From Burkholderia cepacia GG4 (GTDB lineage: Bacteria; Pseudomonadota; Gammaproteobacteria; Burkholderiales; Burkholderiaceae), in NCBI RefSeq assembly GCF_000292915.1, contig NC_018513.1, positions 1,488,001 through 1,552,000 on the forward strand: a stretch of 64,000 nucleotides of DNA, in the 5' to 3' direction. The position numbers and the translations under genes are program-made. Shown here one piece after another: positions 8,370-18,206 of the stretch. The notes under the pieces are model-generated. The model was not told where the DNA came from, made no database searches, and saw only the letters and a list, made by a program, of their open reading frames with translations. Position 1 is the stretch's first letter. Every line of letters begins with the position of its first letter.

Positions 8370-10253
8370 ATGACGAAGGGTTCGCCCCGGACCGCCGCCA
8401 CGCGCATCCGCTTCGGCGCCGCGTATGCGGTACGGGCCGCCGGCCGCACGGCGGCAGTATGGGCAATTCAGGCGGTGCTGGCCGCGGCGGCCGCGCACGC
8501 GGCCTATGCGATCGCCCAGTACGGCGAGCCGAAATATCCGCCGGGCTTCAAGCATTTCGACTACGTGAATCCGGACGCGCCGAAGGCCGGCACGCTCGTG
8601 CTCGCGAACCCGAGCCGGCTGACGTCGTTCGACAAGTTCAATCCGTTCACGATGCGCGGCAACCCCGCGCCGGGCATCGACATGCTGTTCGAGAGCCTCG
8701 CGACCGGCAGCTCGGACGAACCGGCGTCCGCCTACGGGCTGCTCGCCGACGACATCGGGATCGCGCCGGACCGCCGCTCGGTCACGTTTCACCTGAACCC
8801 GCGCGCGCGCTTCTCGAACGGCGATCCCGTCACGGCCGACGACGTCAAATTTTCGTTCGACACGCTGAAGAGCAAGCTGGCCGCGCCGCAGTTCGGCGCG
8901 TATTTCGCCGAAATCGCGAAGGCCGTGGTGGTCGACCCTGCGACGGTGCGATTCGAATTCCGCAGCGCGAACCGCGAACTGCCGCTGATCGCCGGCGGCG
9001 TGCCGGTGTTCTCGCGCAAGTGGGGCTTGCGCGCGGACGGTTCGCGGATTCCATTCGACCAGCTCGCGTTCGAGCAGCCGATCGGCAGCGGCCCGTACCT
9101 GATCGAGCGCTACGACAACGGCCGCACGATCACGTACCGGCGCAATCCCGCATACTGGGGCGCCGACCTGCCGGTGCGGGTCGGCACCAACAACTTCGAA
9201 CACATCGTCTACAAGCTGTACGGCGATGGCGTCGCGCGGCTCGAGGCGTTCAAGGCTGGCGAGTACGACGTGCTGGTCGAGTACATCGCGCGCAACTGGA
9301 CGCGGCGCGACGTCGGCAAGCGCTTCGACAGCGGCGAGCTCGTCAAGCGCGAATTCCGCCAGCACAACGGCGCGGGCATGCAGGGCTTTTTCATGAACCT
9401 GCGCCGGCCGCTGTTTCGCGACGTGCGCGTGCGCCAGGCACTCGATCTCGCGTTCGACTTCGAATGGCTGAACCGTCAGTTGTTCTATAGCGCGTACACG
9501 CGCCTCGACAGCTATTTCGCCGACACCGACCTGCAGGCGACCGGCACGCCGGGCCCGGGCGAGCTGAAGCTGCTGGAGCCGCTGCGCGGGCAACTCGACC
9601 CGGCCGTGTTCGGCCCGATGGTCACGCAGCCGACCACGAGCCCGCCGGGCACGCTGCGCGCGAACCTGCTGAAGGCCCGCACGCTGCTCGCGCAGGCCGG
9701 CTGGACCTATCGCGACGGCGCGCTGCGCAACGCGCAGGGCGAGCCGTTCACGTTCGAGATCCTCGACGACTCGGGTGCGGCGATGGAAGGTGTCGTGACC
9801 GCCTACCAGCGCAATCTCGCGAAGCTCGGCATCGACGCGCGCTTTCGCACGGCCGATTACGCGCTGCTGCAAAAGCGGCTCGACGCGTTCGACTACGACA
9901 TGACGACGGTCCGTTTGCCGGGCGTGCAGGTGCCGGGTGCCGAGCAGTTCTCGCGCTACGCCAGCAAGTTCGCCGACGAACCAGGCTCCGACAACATCGT
10001 CGGCCTGAAGTCGCCGGCCGTCGACACGCTGCTGCATGCGCTCGGCGCCGCGCAGACGCGCGTCGACCTGCTCGACGCGACGCATGCGCTCGACCGCGTG
10101 CTGATGCACGGCTATTACGCGGTCCCGCAGTGGTACAGCACCACGCACCGGATCGCCTACAGGCACACGCTCGGTTATCCGCAAACGCTGCCGCTGTACT
10201 ATTCGGCCGAGGGCTGGGTCGTGTCGACCTGGTGGGCCAAGCCCGATCACTGA
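8370..10253 (+). CDS. yejA: Peptide ABC transporter substrate-binding protein (YejA-like)
   Basis: A 627-residue periplasmic binding protein of the SBP family 5 (DppA/OppA) type. A long, Arg-rich signal region (1 to about 50, ending near AAHAAYA) precedes the mature start AQYGEPKYPPGFKHFDYVNPDAPKGG-like segment, which is typical of YejA. The NPFT and TFHLNPRARFSNGDPVTADDV motifs belong to this family. The start at 8370 has an AGGG ribosome site; an upstream in-frame ATG at 8319 is less likely. It is the first gene of a yejABEF operon. In enterobacteria this system imports peptides, including microcin C and antimicrobial peptides, and a peptide substrate is inferred here. Confidence 0.92.
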   Translation: MTKGSPRTAATRIRFGAAYAVRAAGRTAAVWAIQAVLAAAAAHAAYAIAQYGEPKYPPGFKHFDYVNPDAPKAGTLVLANPSRLTSFDKFNPFTMRGNPAPGIDMLFESLATGSSDEPASAYGLLADDIGIAPDRRSVTFHLNPRARFSNGDPVTADDVKFSFDTLKSKLAAPQFGAYFAEIAKAVVVDPATVRFEFRSANRELPLIAGGVPVFSRKWGLRADGSRIPFDQLAFEQPIGSGPYLIERYDNGRTITYRRNPAYWGADLPVRVGTNNFEHIVYKLYGDGVARLEAFKAGEYDVLVEYIARNWTRRDVGKRFDSGELVKREFRQHNGAGMQGFFMNLRRPLFRDVRVRQALDLAFDFEWLNRQLFYSAYTRLDSYFADTDLQATGTPGPGELKLLEPLRGQLDPAVFGPMVTQPTTSPPGTLRANLLKARTLLAQAGWTYRDGALRNAQGEPFTFEILDDSGAAMEGVVTAYQRNLAKLGIDARFRTADYALLQKRLDAFDYDMTTVRLPGVQVPGAEQFSRYASKFADEPGSDNIVGLKSPAVDTLLHALGAAQTRVDLLDATHALDRVLMHGYYAVPQWYSTTHRIAYRHTLGYPQTLPLYYSAEGWVVSTWWAKPDH

Positions 10254-10305
10254 AGCCTGCCGGCCCTTCGTCCAACCCAGCCTATCGTTCGCGAGTCGAC
10301 GCCCT

Positions 10306-11349
10306 ATGTGGAGCTACATCCTCAAACGCCTGCTGCTGATGATCCCGACGCTCGTCGGCGTGCTCACACTCACGTTCGCCGTGATCCAGTTCGTGCCCGG
10401 CGGTCCGGTCGAGCAGGCCGTGCAGGAACTGCGCAAGGGCGCGACGGAGCAGGGCGCGGCGCCGTTCGGGATGCGCGCGCATACGGGTGTGGACGCGCAG
10501 CAGCTCGCGCAGCTCAAGGCGCTGTACGGCTTCGACAAGCCGCCGCTCGAGCGTTACTGGCTGATGCTGCAGCGCTTTGCGCGCTTCGATCTGGGCGACA
10601 GCTACTTCCGCCACCAGAGCGTGTGGTCGCTGATCGTGCAGAAGCTGCCGGTGTCGATCAGCATCGGGCTGTGGACGTTCTTCGTCACGTACCTGATCTC
10701 GGTGCCGCTCGGCATCGCGAAGGCCGTGCGCAACGGCTCGCCGTTCGATCTCGCGACGAGCCTCGTCGTGCTGGTCGGCTATGCGATCCCGGGCTTCGTG
10801 CTCGGCGTGCTGCTGCTGGTGCTGTTCGGCGGCGGCTCGTTCTGGCAGCTGTTCCCGCTGCGCGGGCTCACGTCGGACAACTTCGCGCAGCTGTCGCTCG
10901 CCGGCAAGGTGCTCGACTATCTGTGGCACATCGCGCTGCCGATCACGGCCTCGGTCGTCGGCAGCTTCGCGGTGATCACGATGCTGACGAAGAACGCGTT
11001 CCTCGACGAGATCCGCAAGCAATACGTGCTGACCGCGCGCGCGAAAGGGCTCGCCGAGCGCACCGTGCTGTGGAAGCACGTGTTCCGCAACGCGATGCTG
11101 CCGCTGATCGTCGGGTTTCCGGCCGCGTTCATCGGCGCGTTCTTCACGGGCAGCCTGCTGATCGAGACGCTGTTCTCGCTCGACGGCCTCGGGCTGCTGT
11201 CGTACGAATCGGTCGTGCGGCGCGACTATCCGGTCGTGCTCGGCACGCTGTATCTGTTCACGCTGATCGGGCTCGCGACCAAGCTGATCTCCGACCTCTG
11301 CTACGTGTGGGTCGACCCGCGCATTCAATTCGACAACCTGGAGCGCTGA
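10306..11349 (+). CDS. yejB: Peptide ABC transporter permease YejB
   Basis: A 347-residue inner-membrane permease of the DppB/OppB type. The N-terminal MWSYILKRLLLMIPTLVGV segment and FVPGGPVEQ are characteristic of YejB. There are about six membrane segments, and the EAA-like coupling loop (TARAKGLAERTVLWKHVFRNAMLPL, about 242-266) contacts the ATPase. It lies 52 bp after yejA. A GGAG sequence near its stop codon serves the short reading frame that follows and then yejE. It forms a heterodimeric channel with YejE. Confidence 0.95.
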   Translation: MWSYILKRLLLMIPTLVGVLTLTFAVIQFVPGGPVEQAVQELRKGATEQGAAPFGMRAHTGVDAQQLAQLKALYGFDKPPLERYWLMLQRFARFDLGDSYFRHQSVWSLIVQKLPVSISIGLWTFFVTYLISVPLGIAKAVRNGSPFDLATSLVVLVGYAIPGFVLGVLLLVLFGGGSFWQLFPLRGLTSDNFAQLSLAGKVLDYLWHIALPITASVVGSFAVITMLTKNAFLDEIRKQYVLTARAKGLAERTVLWKHVFRNAMLPLIVGFPAAFIGAFFTGSLLIETLFSLDGLGLLSYESVVRRDYPVVLGTLYLFTLIGLATKLISDLCYVWVDPRIQFDNLER

Positions 11350-11350
11350 C

Positions 11351-11428
11351 ATGAAACCGTCCGTTCGCACGCCGCTTGCCGGCGCGCCTGCCAGCATGCC
11401 CGCGTCGGCCGGGCGAGGTGCGCGATGA
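11351..11428 (+). CDS. Possible 25-codon coupling ORF between yejB and yejE
   Basis: An ATG one base after the yejB stop opens a 25-codon frame (MKPSVRTPLAGAPASMPASA...) whose TGA overlaps the yejE ATG in an ATGA arrangement. A GGAG ribosome site lies 7 nt before its ATG, so translation is plausible. It has no membrane segment or recognisable domain. It may work only to keep ribosomes on the message so that yejB and yejE are made in equal amounts, or it may be chance. Ribosome profiling and conservation in relatives would decide. Confidence 0.35.
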   Translation: MKPSVRTPLAGAPASMPASAGRGAR

Positions 11429-12522
11429 ACCGGGCCGTCGTGTCGTCCCGCATCGATGCGGCGCGCGCGCGCGTGTCGCCGTCGCCCGCGCGCCGCGTAT
11501 GGCAGCGCTTTCGCCAGCAGCGCCTCGGCTACTGGAGCTTCGTGATCTTCGTCGTCGCGTTCGCCGCGAGCCTCGCGGCGCCGCTGTGGTCGAACGACAA
11601 GCCGCTCGTCGTGCGCTACGACGGCCAATACTATTTCCCGATGTTCCATGCGTACCCGGAGACCACTTTCGGCGGCGATTTCCCGACGCCGGCCGACTAT
11701 CTCGATCCGTACGTCCGCAAGCGGCTCGAGGCGCCGGGCAACTACGTCGTCTATCCGCCCAACCGCTATTACTACGACACGCTGAACTACTTCTCGGCCG
11801 TGCCGAACCCGGCGCCGCCGTCGCACGCGAACTGGCTCGGCACCGATGCGCAGGGGCGCGACCTGCTAGCGCGGCTCGTGTACGGGTTCCGCGTGTCGGT
11901 CGAGTTCGGGCTGATCCTGACCGCGATCGGCACGCTGCTCGGGATCGCCGCGGGCGCCGTGCAGGGCTTCTTCGGCGGGCGCATCGACATCGTCGGGCAG
12001 CGGCTGATCGAGATCTGGAGCTCGCTGCCTGAGCTGTACCTGCTGATCATCTTCGCGTCGATCTTCGAGCCGAGCTTCCTGCTGCTGATCGTGCTGCTGT
12101 CGCTGTTCGGCTGGATTGGCCTTGCCGACTACGTGCGCGCCGAATTCCTGCGCAACCGCACCCAGGACTACGTGCGCGCGGCGCGCGCGATGGGGCTCAC
12201 GAACTGGCAGATCATCTGGCGCCACGTGCTGCCGAACAGCATGACGCCCGTGATCACGTTCCTGCCGTTCCGGATGAGCGGCGCGATCCTCGCGCTTACG
12301 AGCCTCGACTTCCTCGGGCTCGGCGTGCCGCCGCCGACGCCGAGTCTCGGCGAGCTGCTCGCGCAGGGCAAGGGCAACCTCGACGCCTGGTGGATCTCGC
12401 TGTCGACGTTCGGCGTGCTGGTCGCGACGCTGCTGCTGCTGACCTTCATGGGCGACGCGCTGCGCAACGCGCTCGACACGCGGATCGCCGATTCGGTGCG
12501 CGCGGCGGGAGGCCAGCGATGA
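11425..12522 (+). CDS. yejE: Peptide ABC transporter permease YejE
   Basis: A 365-residue permease of the DppC/OppC type. An N-terminal cytosolic segment ends in QQRLGYWSFVIF, the first membrane helix. A long periplasmic stretch (about 55-135, including NYFSAVPNPAPPSHANWLGTD) precedes the permease core (LLARLVYGFRVS...). The EAA-like loop is ARAMGLTNWQIIWRHVLPNS (about 253-272). Its TGA overlaps the yejF ATG (ATGA). A GAGG ribosome site lies 7 nt before the start. It pairs with YejB to form the membrane channel. Confidence 0.95.
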   Translation: MNRAVVSSRIDAARARVSPSPARRVWQRFRQQRLGYWSFVIFVVAFAASLAAPLWSNDKPLVVRYDGQYYFPMFHAYPETTFGGDFPTPADYLDPYVRKRLEAPGNYVVYPPNRYYYDTLNYFSAVPNPAPPSHANWLGTDAQGRDLLARLVYGFRVSVEFGLILTAIGTLLGIAAGAVQGFFGGRIDIVGQRLIEIWSSLPELYLLIIFASIFEPSFLLLIVLLSLFGWIGLADYVRAEFLRNRTQDYVRAARAMGLTNWQIIWRHVLPNSMTPVITFLPFRMSGAILALTSLDFLGLGVPPPTPSLGELLAQGKGNLDAWWISLSTFGVLVATLLLLTFMGDALRNALDTRIADSVRAAGGQR

Positions 12523-14141
12523 GCGACACGGTCGTAGCGAAGCCGGGCGAGCCGCTGCTGTCGCTCGAACATCTGCACGTGCGCTTCGGCGACACCGTGG
12601 CCGTCGACGACGTGACGCTCGCGATCGGCCGCGGCGAGCGTGTCGCGCTCGTCGGCGAGTCGGGTTCGGGCAAGAGCGTGACTGCACTGTCGATCCTGCG
12701 GCTGCTGCGCGATGCCGACGTGAGCGGCACGATCCGCTTCGCGGGGCACGACCTCGCCGGCAAGAGCGAGCGCGAGATGCGCGGACTGCGCGGCTCGGAC
12801 ATCGCGATGATCTTCCAGGAGCCGATGACGGCGCTCAACCCGCTGTATACGATCGGCGCGCAGATCGGCGAGACGATCGTGCTGCACGACGGCGTGACGG
12901 CGGCCGAGGCGCGCAAGCGGGCGATCGCGCTGCTGGCGCGCACGGGCATCGCGGAGCCGGAGAAGCGCGTCGACAGCTACCCGCACCAGTTGTCGGGCGG
13001 CCAGCGGCAGCGCGCGATGATCGCGATGGCGCTGGCGTGCCGGCCGCGGCTGCTGCTCGCCGACGAGCCGACCACCGCGCTCGACGTGACGATCCGTGCG
13101 CAGATCGTCGACCTGCTGCTCGAACTGCAACGCGAGGAGGCCGAAAAGCGCGGGATGGCCATCCTGCTGATCACGCACGACCTGAACCTCGTGCGGCACT
13201 TCGCCCAGCGGGTCGCGGTGATGGAACGCGGCAAGCTGGTCGAGAGCGGGCCGGTCGAGCGGATTTTCGTGGAGCCGGAGCATCCGTATACCCAGCGGCT
13301 GCTGAACAGCCGGCCGCAGCGCGCGGTCGCGCCGGTCATGCCGATCGCGCCCGTGGTGCTCGACGCGCGCCACGTCAGCGTGCAGTTCGCGCGCAAGCGG
13401 CCGGGCTTTGCGGGCTGGTTCGGCACGGTGCCCGTGACCGCCGTCGCGGACGTGTCCGTGTCGGTGCGGCAGGGCGAGACGCTCGGCATCGTCGGCGAAT
13501 CGGGCTCAGGGAAATCGACGCTCGCGATGGCGCTGCTCGGGCTGCAAAGGACCGCGCACGGCGAGATCGAATTCCAGGGGCGCGCGCTGTCGACCTATCG
13601 CGGCCGCGAACAGGCCGCGTTGCGCTCGAACATGCAGGTCGTCTTTCAGGACCCGTTCAGTTCGCTGTCGCCACGCCACACGATCGAGCGGATCGTCGGC
13701 GAGGGGCTCGAACTGCACCGTCCGGAGCTGACACCGGACGCGCGCCGGGCGAAGTCACTGGCCGTGCTGCGCGAAGTCGGCCTCGATCGCACGGTGCTGC
13801 ATCGCTATCCGCACGAATTCTCGGGCGGGCAGCGCCAGCGGATCGCGATCGCGCGCGCGCTCGTGCTGGAGCCGCGCATCCTGATCCTCGACGAGCCGAC
13901 TTCCGCGCTCGACGTGTCGATCCAGCAGCAGGTGTTGAAACTGCTCGCGAATTTGCAACAGAAATACAACCTCGGCTATGTATTCATCAGCCACGACCTG
14001 GAGGTGATCGGCGCCATGGCGCACCGCGTCGCGGTGATGCAGGGCGGGGCGATCGTCGAGTCCGGCGAGGTGGCCGACATCTTCACGAAACCGTCACATC
14101 CTTACACACAAAAGCTGTTGAAAGCGGTCTGGAAAGCGTGA
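12519..14141 (+). CDS. yejF: Peptide ABC transporter, fused dual ATPase YejF
   Basis: A 540-residue protein made of two ABC ATPase domains in one chain. Each has a Walker A (GESGSGKS), a signature (SGGQRQR) and a Walker B (LLLADEPT in the first, LILDEPT in the second). Oligopeptide-type C-terminal extensions follow each domain (PYTQRLL and PYTQKLL). Such fused DppD-DppF-like ATPases are diagnostic of the Yej system. The start at 12519 overlaps the yejE stop codon. It powers import through YejB-YejE. No T-rich terminator is evident directly after it, and an AT-rich promoter region for the next gene begins within about 50 bp. Confidence 0.95.
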   Translation: MSDTVVAKPGEPLLSLEHLHVRFGDTVAVDDVTLAIGRGERVALVGESGSGKSVTALSILRLLRDADVSGTIRFAGHDLAGKSEREMRGLRGSDIAMIFQEPMTALNPLYTIGAQIGETIVLHDGVTAAEARKRAIALLARTGIAEPEKRVDSYPHQLSGGQRQRAMIAMALACRPRLLLADEPTTALDVTIRAQIVDLLLELQREEAEKRGMAILLITHDLNLVRHFAQRVAVMERGKLVESGPVERIFVEPEHPYTQRLLNSRPQRAVAPVMPIAPVVLDARHVSVQFARKRPGFAGWFGTVPVTAVADVSVSVRQGETLGIVGESGSGKSTLAMALLGLQRTAHGEIEFQGRALSTYRGREQAALRSNMQVVFQDPFSSLSPRHTIERIVGEGLELHRPELTPDARRAKSLAVLREVGLDRTVLHRYPHEFSGGQRQRIAIARALVLEPRILILDEPTSALDVSIQQQVLKLLANLQQKYNLGYVFISHDLEVIGAMAHRVAVMQGGAIVESGEVADIFTKPSHPYTQKLLKAVWKA

Positions 14142-14188
14142 TAAGCGTCCAATGGTCTGACCATCTCGATTGTATTTTTTAATTTGTT

Positions 14189-14217
14189 TTGACAAACGAT
14201 TACGCGCTGGCTAGTAT
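14189..14217 (+). promoter_or_regulatory. Strong sigma-70-like promoter of the NlpC/P60 gene
   Basis: TTGACA at 14189-14194 and TAGTAT at 14212-14217 with a 17-bp spacer, inside an AT-rich patch that stands out from the surrounding GC-rich sequence. It sits about 50 bp before the start codon. Confidence 0.7.
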
Positions 14218-14269
14218 CGACCGAAATTTTCCGCCAATCAGCTGATTTTTAAGCAAATTCCATCGACCA

Positions 14270-14944
14270 ATGCAGCATCGATCCCTGACCCAGGCATGCG
14301 CGCGCACCCTCGCCGGGCTGTTCATCGGCGCCCTGTTCGCAGCAGCTCCCGGCGCGTTCGCCGACGAAGTCAGCAGTTTTAACCAGAATGTCACGAATTC
14401 GACCCAATTCGGCTCGAATTCCTCCGTCCAGCAGGCCAGCGCCCAGCCGTCGAGCGGCGGCGCGAAGTCGTTCCTCGCGGGCATGGCGGGCAAGGCAGGC
14501 GACGTCGTCGTCGGCGCGCTCAACATGATCGGCGTGCGCTACCGCTGGGGCGGCAACTCGCCGGATTCCGGCCTCGACTGCAGCGGCTTCGTGCGCTACG
14601 TGTTCCAGGACACGCTCGGCATGTCGCTGCCGCGTCGTGCGGAAGAGATGAGCCGCGTCGGCGAGAAGGTCAGCATGAGCAACCTGAAGCCGGGCGATCT
14701 CGTGTTCTTCAACACGATGCGCCGTACGTTCTCGCACGTCGGCATCTACATCGGCGACAACAAGTTCGTGCATTCGCCGTCGACGGGTAGCACGATTCGC
14801 GTCGACGACCTCGATAGCGGCTACTGGGAGAAGCGTTTCACTGGCGCGCGCCGGATCGAATCGGAGTTTCCGATGAAGGCCGACGACCTGCGCCAGCGCG
14901 TGCGCGCGACGATCGGCGACGACGCGGCGAACGGCAGCAACTGA
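14270..14944 (+). CDS. NlpC/P60 family cell-wall endopeptidase
   Basis: A 224-residue exported protein. The signal peptide (about 1-31, ending AFA-DE) is followed by a Ser/Asn/Gln-rich linker (33-62) and a C-terminal NlpC/P60 domain (about 75-205). The catalytic residues are visible: Cys104 in LDCSGFVRY, His156 in FSHVGIYIG and the third polar residue His168 in FVHSP. The family cleaves peptide bridges in peptidoglycan, typically the gamma-D-Glu-DAP bond, in the periplasm. It has its own promoter and terminator, so it is a single-gene unit between the yej operon and the patatin gene. Confidence 0.92.
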   Translation: MQHRSLTQACARTLAGLFIGALFAAAPGAFADEVSSFNQNVTNSTQFGSNSSVQQASAQPSSGGAKSFLAGMAGKAGDVVVGALNMIGVRYRWGGNSPDSGLDCSGFVRYVFQDTLGMSLPRRAEEMSRVGEKVSMSNLKPGDLVFFNTMRRTFSHVGIYIGDNKFVHSPSTGSTIRVDDLDSGYWEKRFTGARRIESEFPMKADDLRQRVRATIGDDAANGSN

Positions 14945-14969
14945 CGCTCGCCGGCGGGTCCGCCGAAAC

Positions 14970-15006
14970 AAGCCCTGTCACCGAAAGGCGGCAGGGCTTT
15001 TTGTTT
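14970..15006 (+). terminator. Rho-independent terminator after the NlpC/P60 gene
   Basis: Stem AAGCCCTG/CAGGGCTT followed by a run of T with one interruption (TTTTTGTTTT), 25 bp after the stop codon. Confidence 0.85.
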
Positions 15007-15086
15007 TGGGGCGCGCGGAAGCGGCGGGTGGGGCGCTGTTGGCGGCGAGGCGCGCCGCTACGCCCCGCGCCCCGCGAAGCGTCCGC

Positions 15087-16013
15087 TTAGGCCGCCGCGA
15101 CGCCACGGGCCGCCGCGAGCTTGCGTTGCAGCTCGGGCATGATGCGCGCGACGGCTTCCTCGCCCGCGAGGATCGCCGCGTTGCGCTGGTTGAAGTCGCT
15201 GCCGCCCATTGCAGCGAGGTTCGGGCGGATCACGACGTCCGCGTATTTGTCGAGCTCGTAGGTCTTGATCGTCTGGCCCATGATCGTGAAAGTCTGCAGC
15301 AGCATCTCGATCGGGTTGCTGGTTGCCGCGCCGTCCGGCCGTGCCGAGATGTCGACCGCGATCACGAAGCTCGCGCCCATCTTGCGCGCGAACGACGCGG
15401 GCACCGGGCTCACGAGGCCGCCGTCGACGTACTCGCGGTTGCCGATCTTCACCGGTTCGAACACCGACGGCACGCTGCACGACGCACGCACTGCGAGCCC
15501 CGTATTGCCCTGCTGGAACAGGATCGGCTGGCCGCTCTGCAGATCGGTCGCAACGATGCCGAGCGGCTTGGCCATCTTTTCGATCGGCCGGTTGTTGAGC
15601 GTCTTGTTCAGGAAGTTCTGCAGCGCGACGCCCTGCAGCAGTCCGCGCGAGCGGAACGGCAGCGCCCAGTCGCTGATCGCCGCCTGATCCATGTCGAGCG
15701 CGATCTTGTTGATCTGCAGCGCACTCATCCCCGACGCGTAAAGTGCTCCGACCACCGAGCCCGCGCTCGTGCCCGCGACGATTTCGACCGGAATGCCGCG
15801 TGCCTCGAGCGCCTTCAGCACACCGATGTGCGAGAACCCGCGGGCGGCACCGCCGCCGAGCGCGATGCCGATCTTCACGGGCTTCTCGTGCGGCTGCGCG
15901 GGATTCGCGGCGTTGTCGGGGCGGGACTTGTCGCCGAACGACGTGCAGGCGGCGAGGCTGGCGGATGCGCATGCGATCGTGAAGTGGCGGCGCGACAGGC
16001 GAGGGGACGACAT
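15087..16013 (-). CDS. Patatin-like phospholipase lipoprotein (RssA-like)
   Basis: A 308-residue protein. The N-terminus has twin Arg residues (SRRHF) and a lipobox (LAAC, Cys23), so it is likely a membrane-anchored lipoprotein, perhaps Tat-exported. The patatin domain has the oxyanion loop GGGAARG (53-59), the nucleophile motif GTSAGS (Ser83) and the DGG motif of the catalytic dyad (VDGGLVSPVP, near Asp197). The family hydrolyses acyl esters of phospholipids. It is convergent with the NlpC/P60 gene, ends near that gene's terminator and has its own upstream region. The substrate is unknown. Confidence 0.9.
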   Translation of the reverse strand: MSSPRLSRRHFTIACASASLAACTSFGDKSRPDNAANPAQPHEKPVKIGIALGGGAARGFSHIGVLKALEARGIPVEIVAGTSAGSVVGALYASGMSALQINKIALDMDQAAISDWALPFRSRGLLQGVALQNFLNKTLNNRPIEKMAKPLGIVATDLQSGQPILFQQGNTGLAVRASCSVPSVFEPVKIGNREYVDGGLVSPVPASFARKMGASFVIAVDISARPDGAATSNPIEMLLQTFTIMGQTIKTYELDKYADVVIRPNLAAMGGSDFNQRNAAILAGEEAVARIMPELQRKLAAARGVAAA

Positions 16014-16156
16014 CGAATGATTCTCCGGCGGCTTGGCGGCGGGCTGACCGGCCCGCGGCGGCGATAGGTTCCAAGCGGCCGTGCGGCGGACACCGTGCGG
16101 CCGGCGCGGCGCCGGCTGGCGGCCGCGGCGCGCACATCATAAAGCAAGCCGCGCGC

Positions 16157-16184
16157 TTGGCGCGATGAACGGCACGAGTATAAT
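16157..16184 (+). promoter_or_regulatory. Probable gltX promoter
   Basis: TTGGCG at 16157 and TATAAT at 16179-16184 with a 16-bp spacer, about 110 bp before the gltX start. Confidence 0.55.
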
Positions 16185-16293
16185 TCCGGCTTCTTTCCCG
16201 TTCCGGGCGCGGCCGGCCCCATTGCTGTCCGGGCTGTCGCCGTCGATCCCGCGTCGAATCATTCATGCGCCCCAGGCGTTCGAGTTACCGTTT

Positions 16294-17703
16294 ATGACCC
16301 GTCCTGTCCGTACCCGCTTCGCGCCGAGTCCCACCGGCTTCATCCACCTCGGCAACATCCGCTCCGCGCTCTATCCGTGGGCGTTCGCGCGCAAGATGAA
16401 AGGCACGTTCGTGCTGCGTATCGAGGATACCGACGTCGAGCGCTCGTCGCAGGAAGCCGTCGACGCGATCCTCGAGGGGATGCAGTGGCTCGGCCTCGAT
16501 TTCGACGAAGGTCCGATCTACCAGATGCAGCGGATGGACCGCTATCGCGCGGTGCTCGCGCAGATGCTCGACCAGGGCCTCGCGTACCCGTGCTACATGT
16601 CGGCCGAGGAACTCGACGCGCTGCGCGAACGCCAGCGCGAGGCAGGCCTCAAGCCGCGCTACGACGGCACGTGGCGTCCGGAGCCGGGCAAGGTGCTGCC
16701 CGAGCCGCCGGCCGGCGTAAAGCCCGTGCTGCGGTTCCGCAACCCGCTGACCGGCACGGTCGTGTGGGACGACGCGGTGAAGGGGCGCGTCGAGATCTCG
16801 AATGAGGAACTCGACGACCTCGTGATCGCGCGTCCGGACGGCACGCCGATCTACAACTTCTGCGTGGTCGTGGACGACATGGACATGAACATCACGCACG
16901 TGATCCGTGGCGACGACCACGTGAACAACACGCCGCGCCAGATCAACATCCTGCGCGCGCTCGGCGGCGAGCCGCCCGTCTATGCGCACCTGCCGACCGT
17001 GCTGAACGAGCAGGGCGAGAAGATGAGCAAGCGGCATGGCGCGATGAGCGTGATGGCGTACCGCGACGCAGGTTTCCTGCCGGAGGCCGTCGTCAACTAT
17101 CTCGCGCGTCTCGGCTGGTCGCACGGCGACGCAGAAATCTTTACGCGCGAGCAGTTCGTCGAATGGTTCGATCTCGAGCATCTCGGCAAGTCGCCTGCGC
17201 AATACGACCACAGCAAGCTGAGCTGGCTGAACGCCCATTACATCAAGGAAGCCGACAACGCGCGCCTCGCCGGGCTGGCGAAGCCGTTCCTCGAGGCGCT
17301 CGGCATCGACGACGCGGCGATCGCGACGGGCCCTGCGCTCGACGCGGTGGTCGGCCTGATGAAGGATCGCGCGACGACGGTCAAGGAGATCGCCGAAGGC
17401 GCCGCGATGTTCTACCGCGTGCCGGCGCCGGACGCCGATGCGCTCGCGCAGCACGTGACCGATACGGTGCGCCCGGCACTGGCCGACCTGGTTGCCGCGC
17501 TGAAGGCGGCCGACTGGACGAAGGAGGCGGTGTCCGCCGCGCTGAAGGGGACGCTCGGCACGCACAAGCTGAAGATGCCGCAGCTTGCGATGCCGGTGCG
17601 CCTGCTGGTGGCGGGCACGACGCATACGCCGTCGATCGACGCGGTGCTCGTGCTGTTCGGTCGCGACGTCGTGGTGTCGCGTATCGAGGCCGCGCTGGCC
17701 TGA
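16294..17703 (+). CDS. gltX: Glutamyl-tRNA synthetase
   Basis: A 469-residue class I aminoacyl-tRNA synthetase that charges tRNA-Glu. The start at 16294 gives the usual N-terminus [20 protein letters not shown], which contains the HIGH-like motif (HLGN). The [11 protein letters not shown] stretch is the KMSKS-like motif (about 248). A C-terminal anticodon-binding region follows (about 320-469). Length is normal for a discriminating bacterial GltX. The gene lies just upstream of a tRNA-Ala and three tRNA-Glu genes, so enzyme and substrate genes are linked. No clear terminator precedes the tRNA-Ala promoter. Confidence 0.97.
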   Translation: MTRPVRTRFAPSPTGFIHLGNIRSALYPWAFARKMKGTFVLRIEDTDVERSSQEAVDAILEGMQWLGLDFDEGPIYQMQRMDRYRAVLAQMLDQGLAYPCYMSAEELDALRERQREAGLKPRYDGTWRPEPGKVLPEPPAGVKPVLRFRNPLTGTVVWDDAVKGRVEISNEELDDLVIARPDGTPIYNFCVVVDDMDMNITHVIRGDDHVNNTPRQINILRALGGEPPVYAHLPTVLNEQGEKMSKRHGAMSVMAYRDAGFLPEAVVNYLARLGWSHGDAEIFTREQFVEWFDLEHLGKSPAQYDHSKLSWLNAHYIKEADNARLAGLAKPFLEALGIDDAAIATGPALDAVVGLMKDRATTVKEIAEGAAMFYRVPAPDADALAQHVTDTVRPALADLVAALKAADWTKEAVSAALKGTLGTHKLKMPQLAMPVRLLVAGTTHTPSIDAVLVLFGRDVVVSRIEAALA

Positions 17704-17784
17704 GGTTCGGGCGCGAGCGAAGCCGTCGGCGCGTGACATCGCGGCGGCTTCGCAAAAAATTTCGCTCGAATCGCAAAAAGGGTA

Positions 17785-17813
17785 TTTACAAGTTCAAATT
17801 CGGTCCATATAAT
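17785..17813 (+). promoter_or_regulatory. tRNA-Ala promoter
   Basis: TTTACA at 17785-17790 and TATAAT at 17808-17813 with a 17-bp spacer, 18 bp upstream of the mature tRNA-Ala 5' end. This is a near-consensus sigma-70 promoter. Confidence 0.8.
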
Positions 17814-17831
17814 CTCATTTCTGTTCTGCAA

Positions 17832-17907
<76 letters not shown>

Positions 17908-17957
17908 TCAGAGCAGAATGAATTGATTTGCGAAGCAGTGGTGGTAGTAATAAATGC

Positions 17958-17986
17958 TTCACAAAACGATTTAAAGCAGTTATAAT
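17958..17986 (+). promoter_or_regulatory. Promoter of the tRNA-Glu/tRNA-Asp array
   Basis: TTCACA at 17958-17963 and TATAAT at 17981-17986 with a 17-bp spacer, followed by a GC-rich discriminator, 61 bp before the first tRNA-Glu. No comparable promoter precedes copies 2 and 3, so the array is probably one transcript. Confidence 0.75.
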
Positions 17987-18047
17987 TTCGGCCTTCGCTG
18001 TTGATGATGAATGAATAGCGAGAGTCAGACAGATCTGAAAAGATTAT

Positions 18048-18123
18048 GTCCCCTTCGTCTAGAGGCCTAGGACATCACCCTTTCACGGTGAGTACAGGGG
18101 TTCGAATCCCCTAGGGGACGCCA
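18048..18123 (+). tRNA. tRNA-Glu (TTC), copy 1
   Basis: A 76-nt cloverleaf with encoded CCA. The acceptor stem GTCCCCT pairs with AGGGGAC. The anticodon stem TCACC/GGTGA carries loop CTTTCAC (anticodon TTC). The T loop is TTCGAAT. It is the first member of a three-unit tandem array. Confidence 0.96.
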
Positions 18124-18206
18124 GATTCAGCGGCGTTTCGTAGTAGAAGTGTCGCGAGGCTTGCAGGAACGTAACCGACGTCCTGCGGGTAACGGTGCAG
18201 AAAGTT

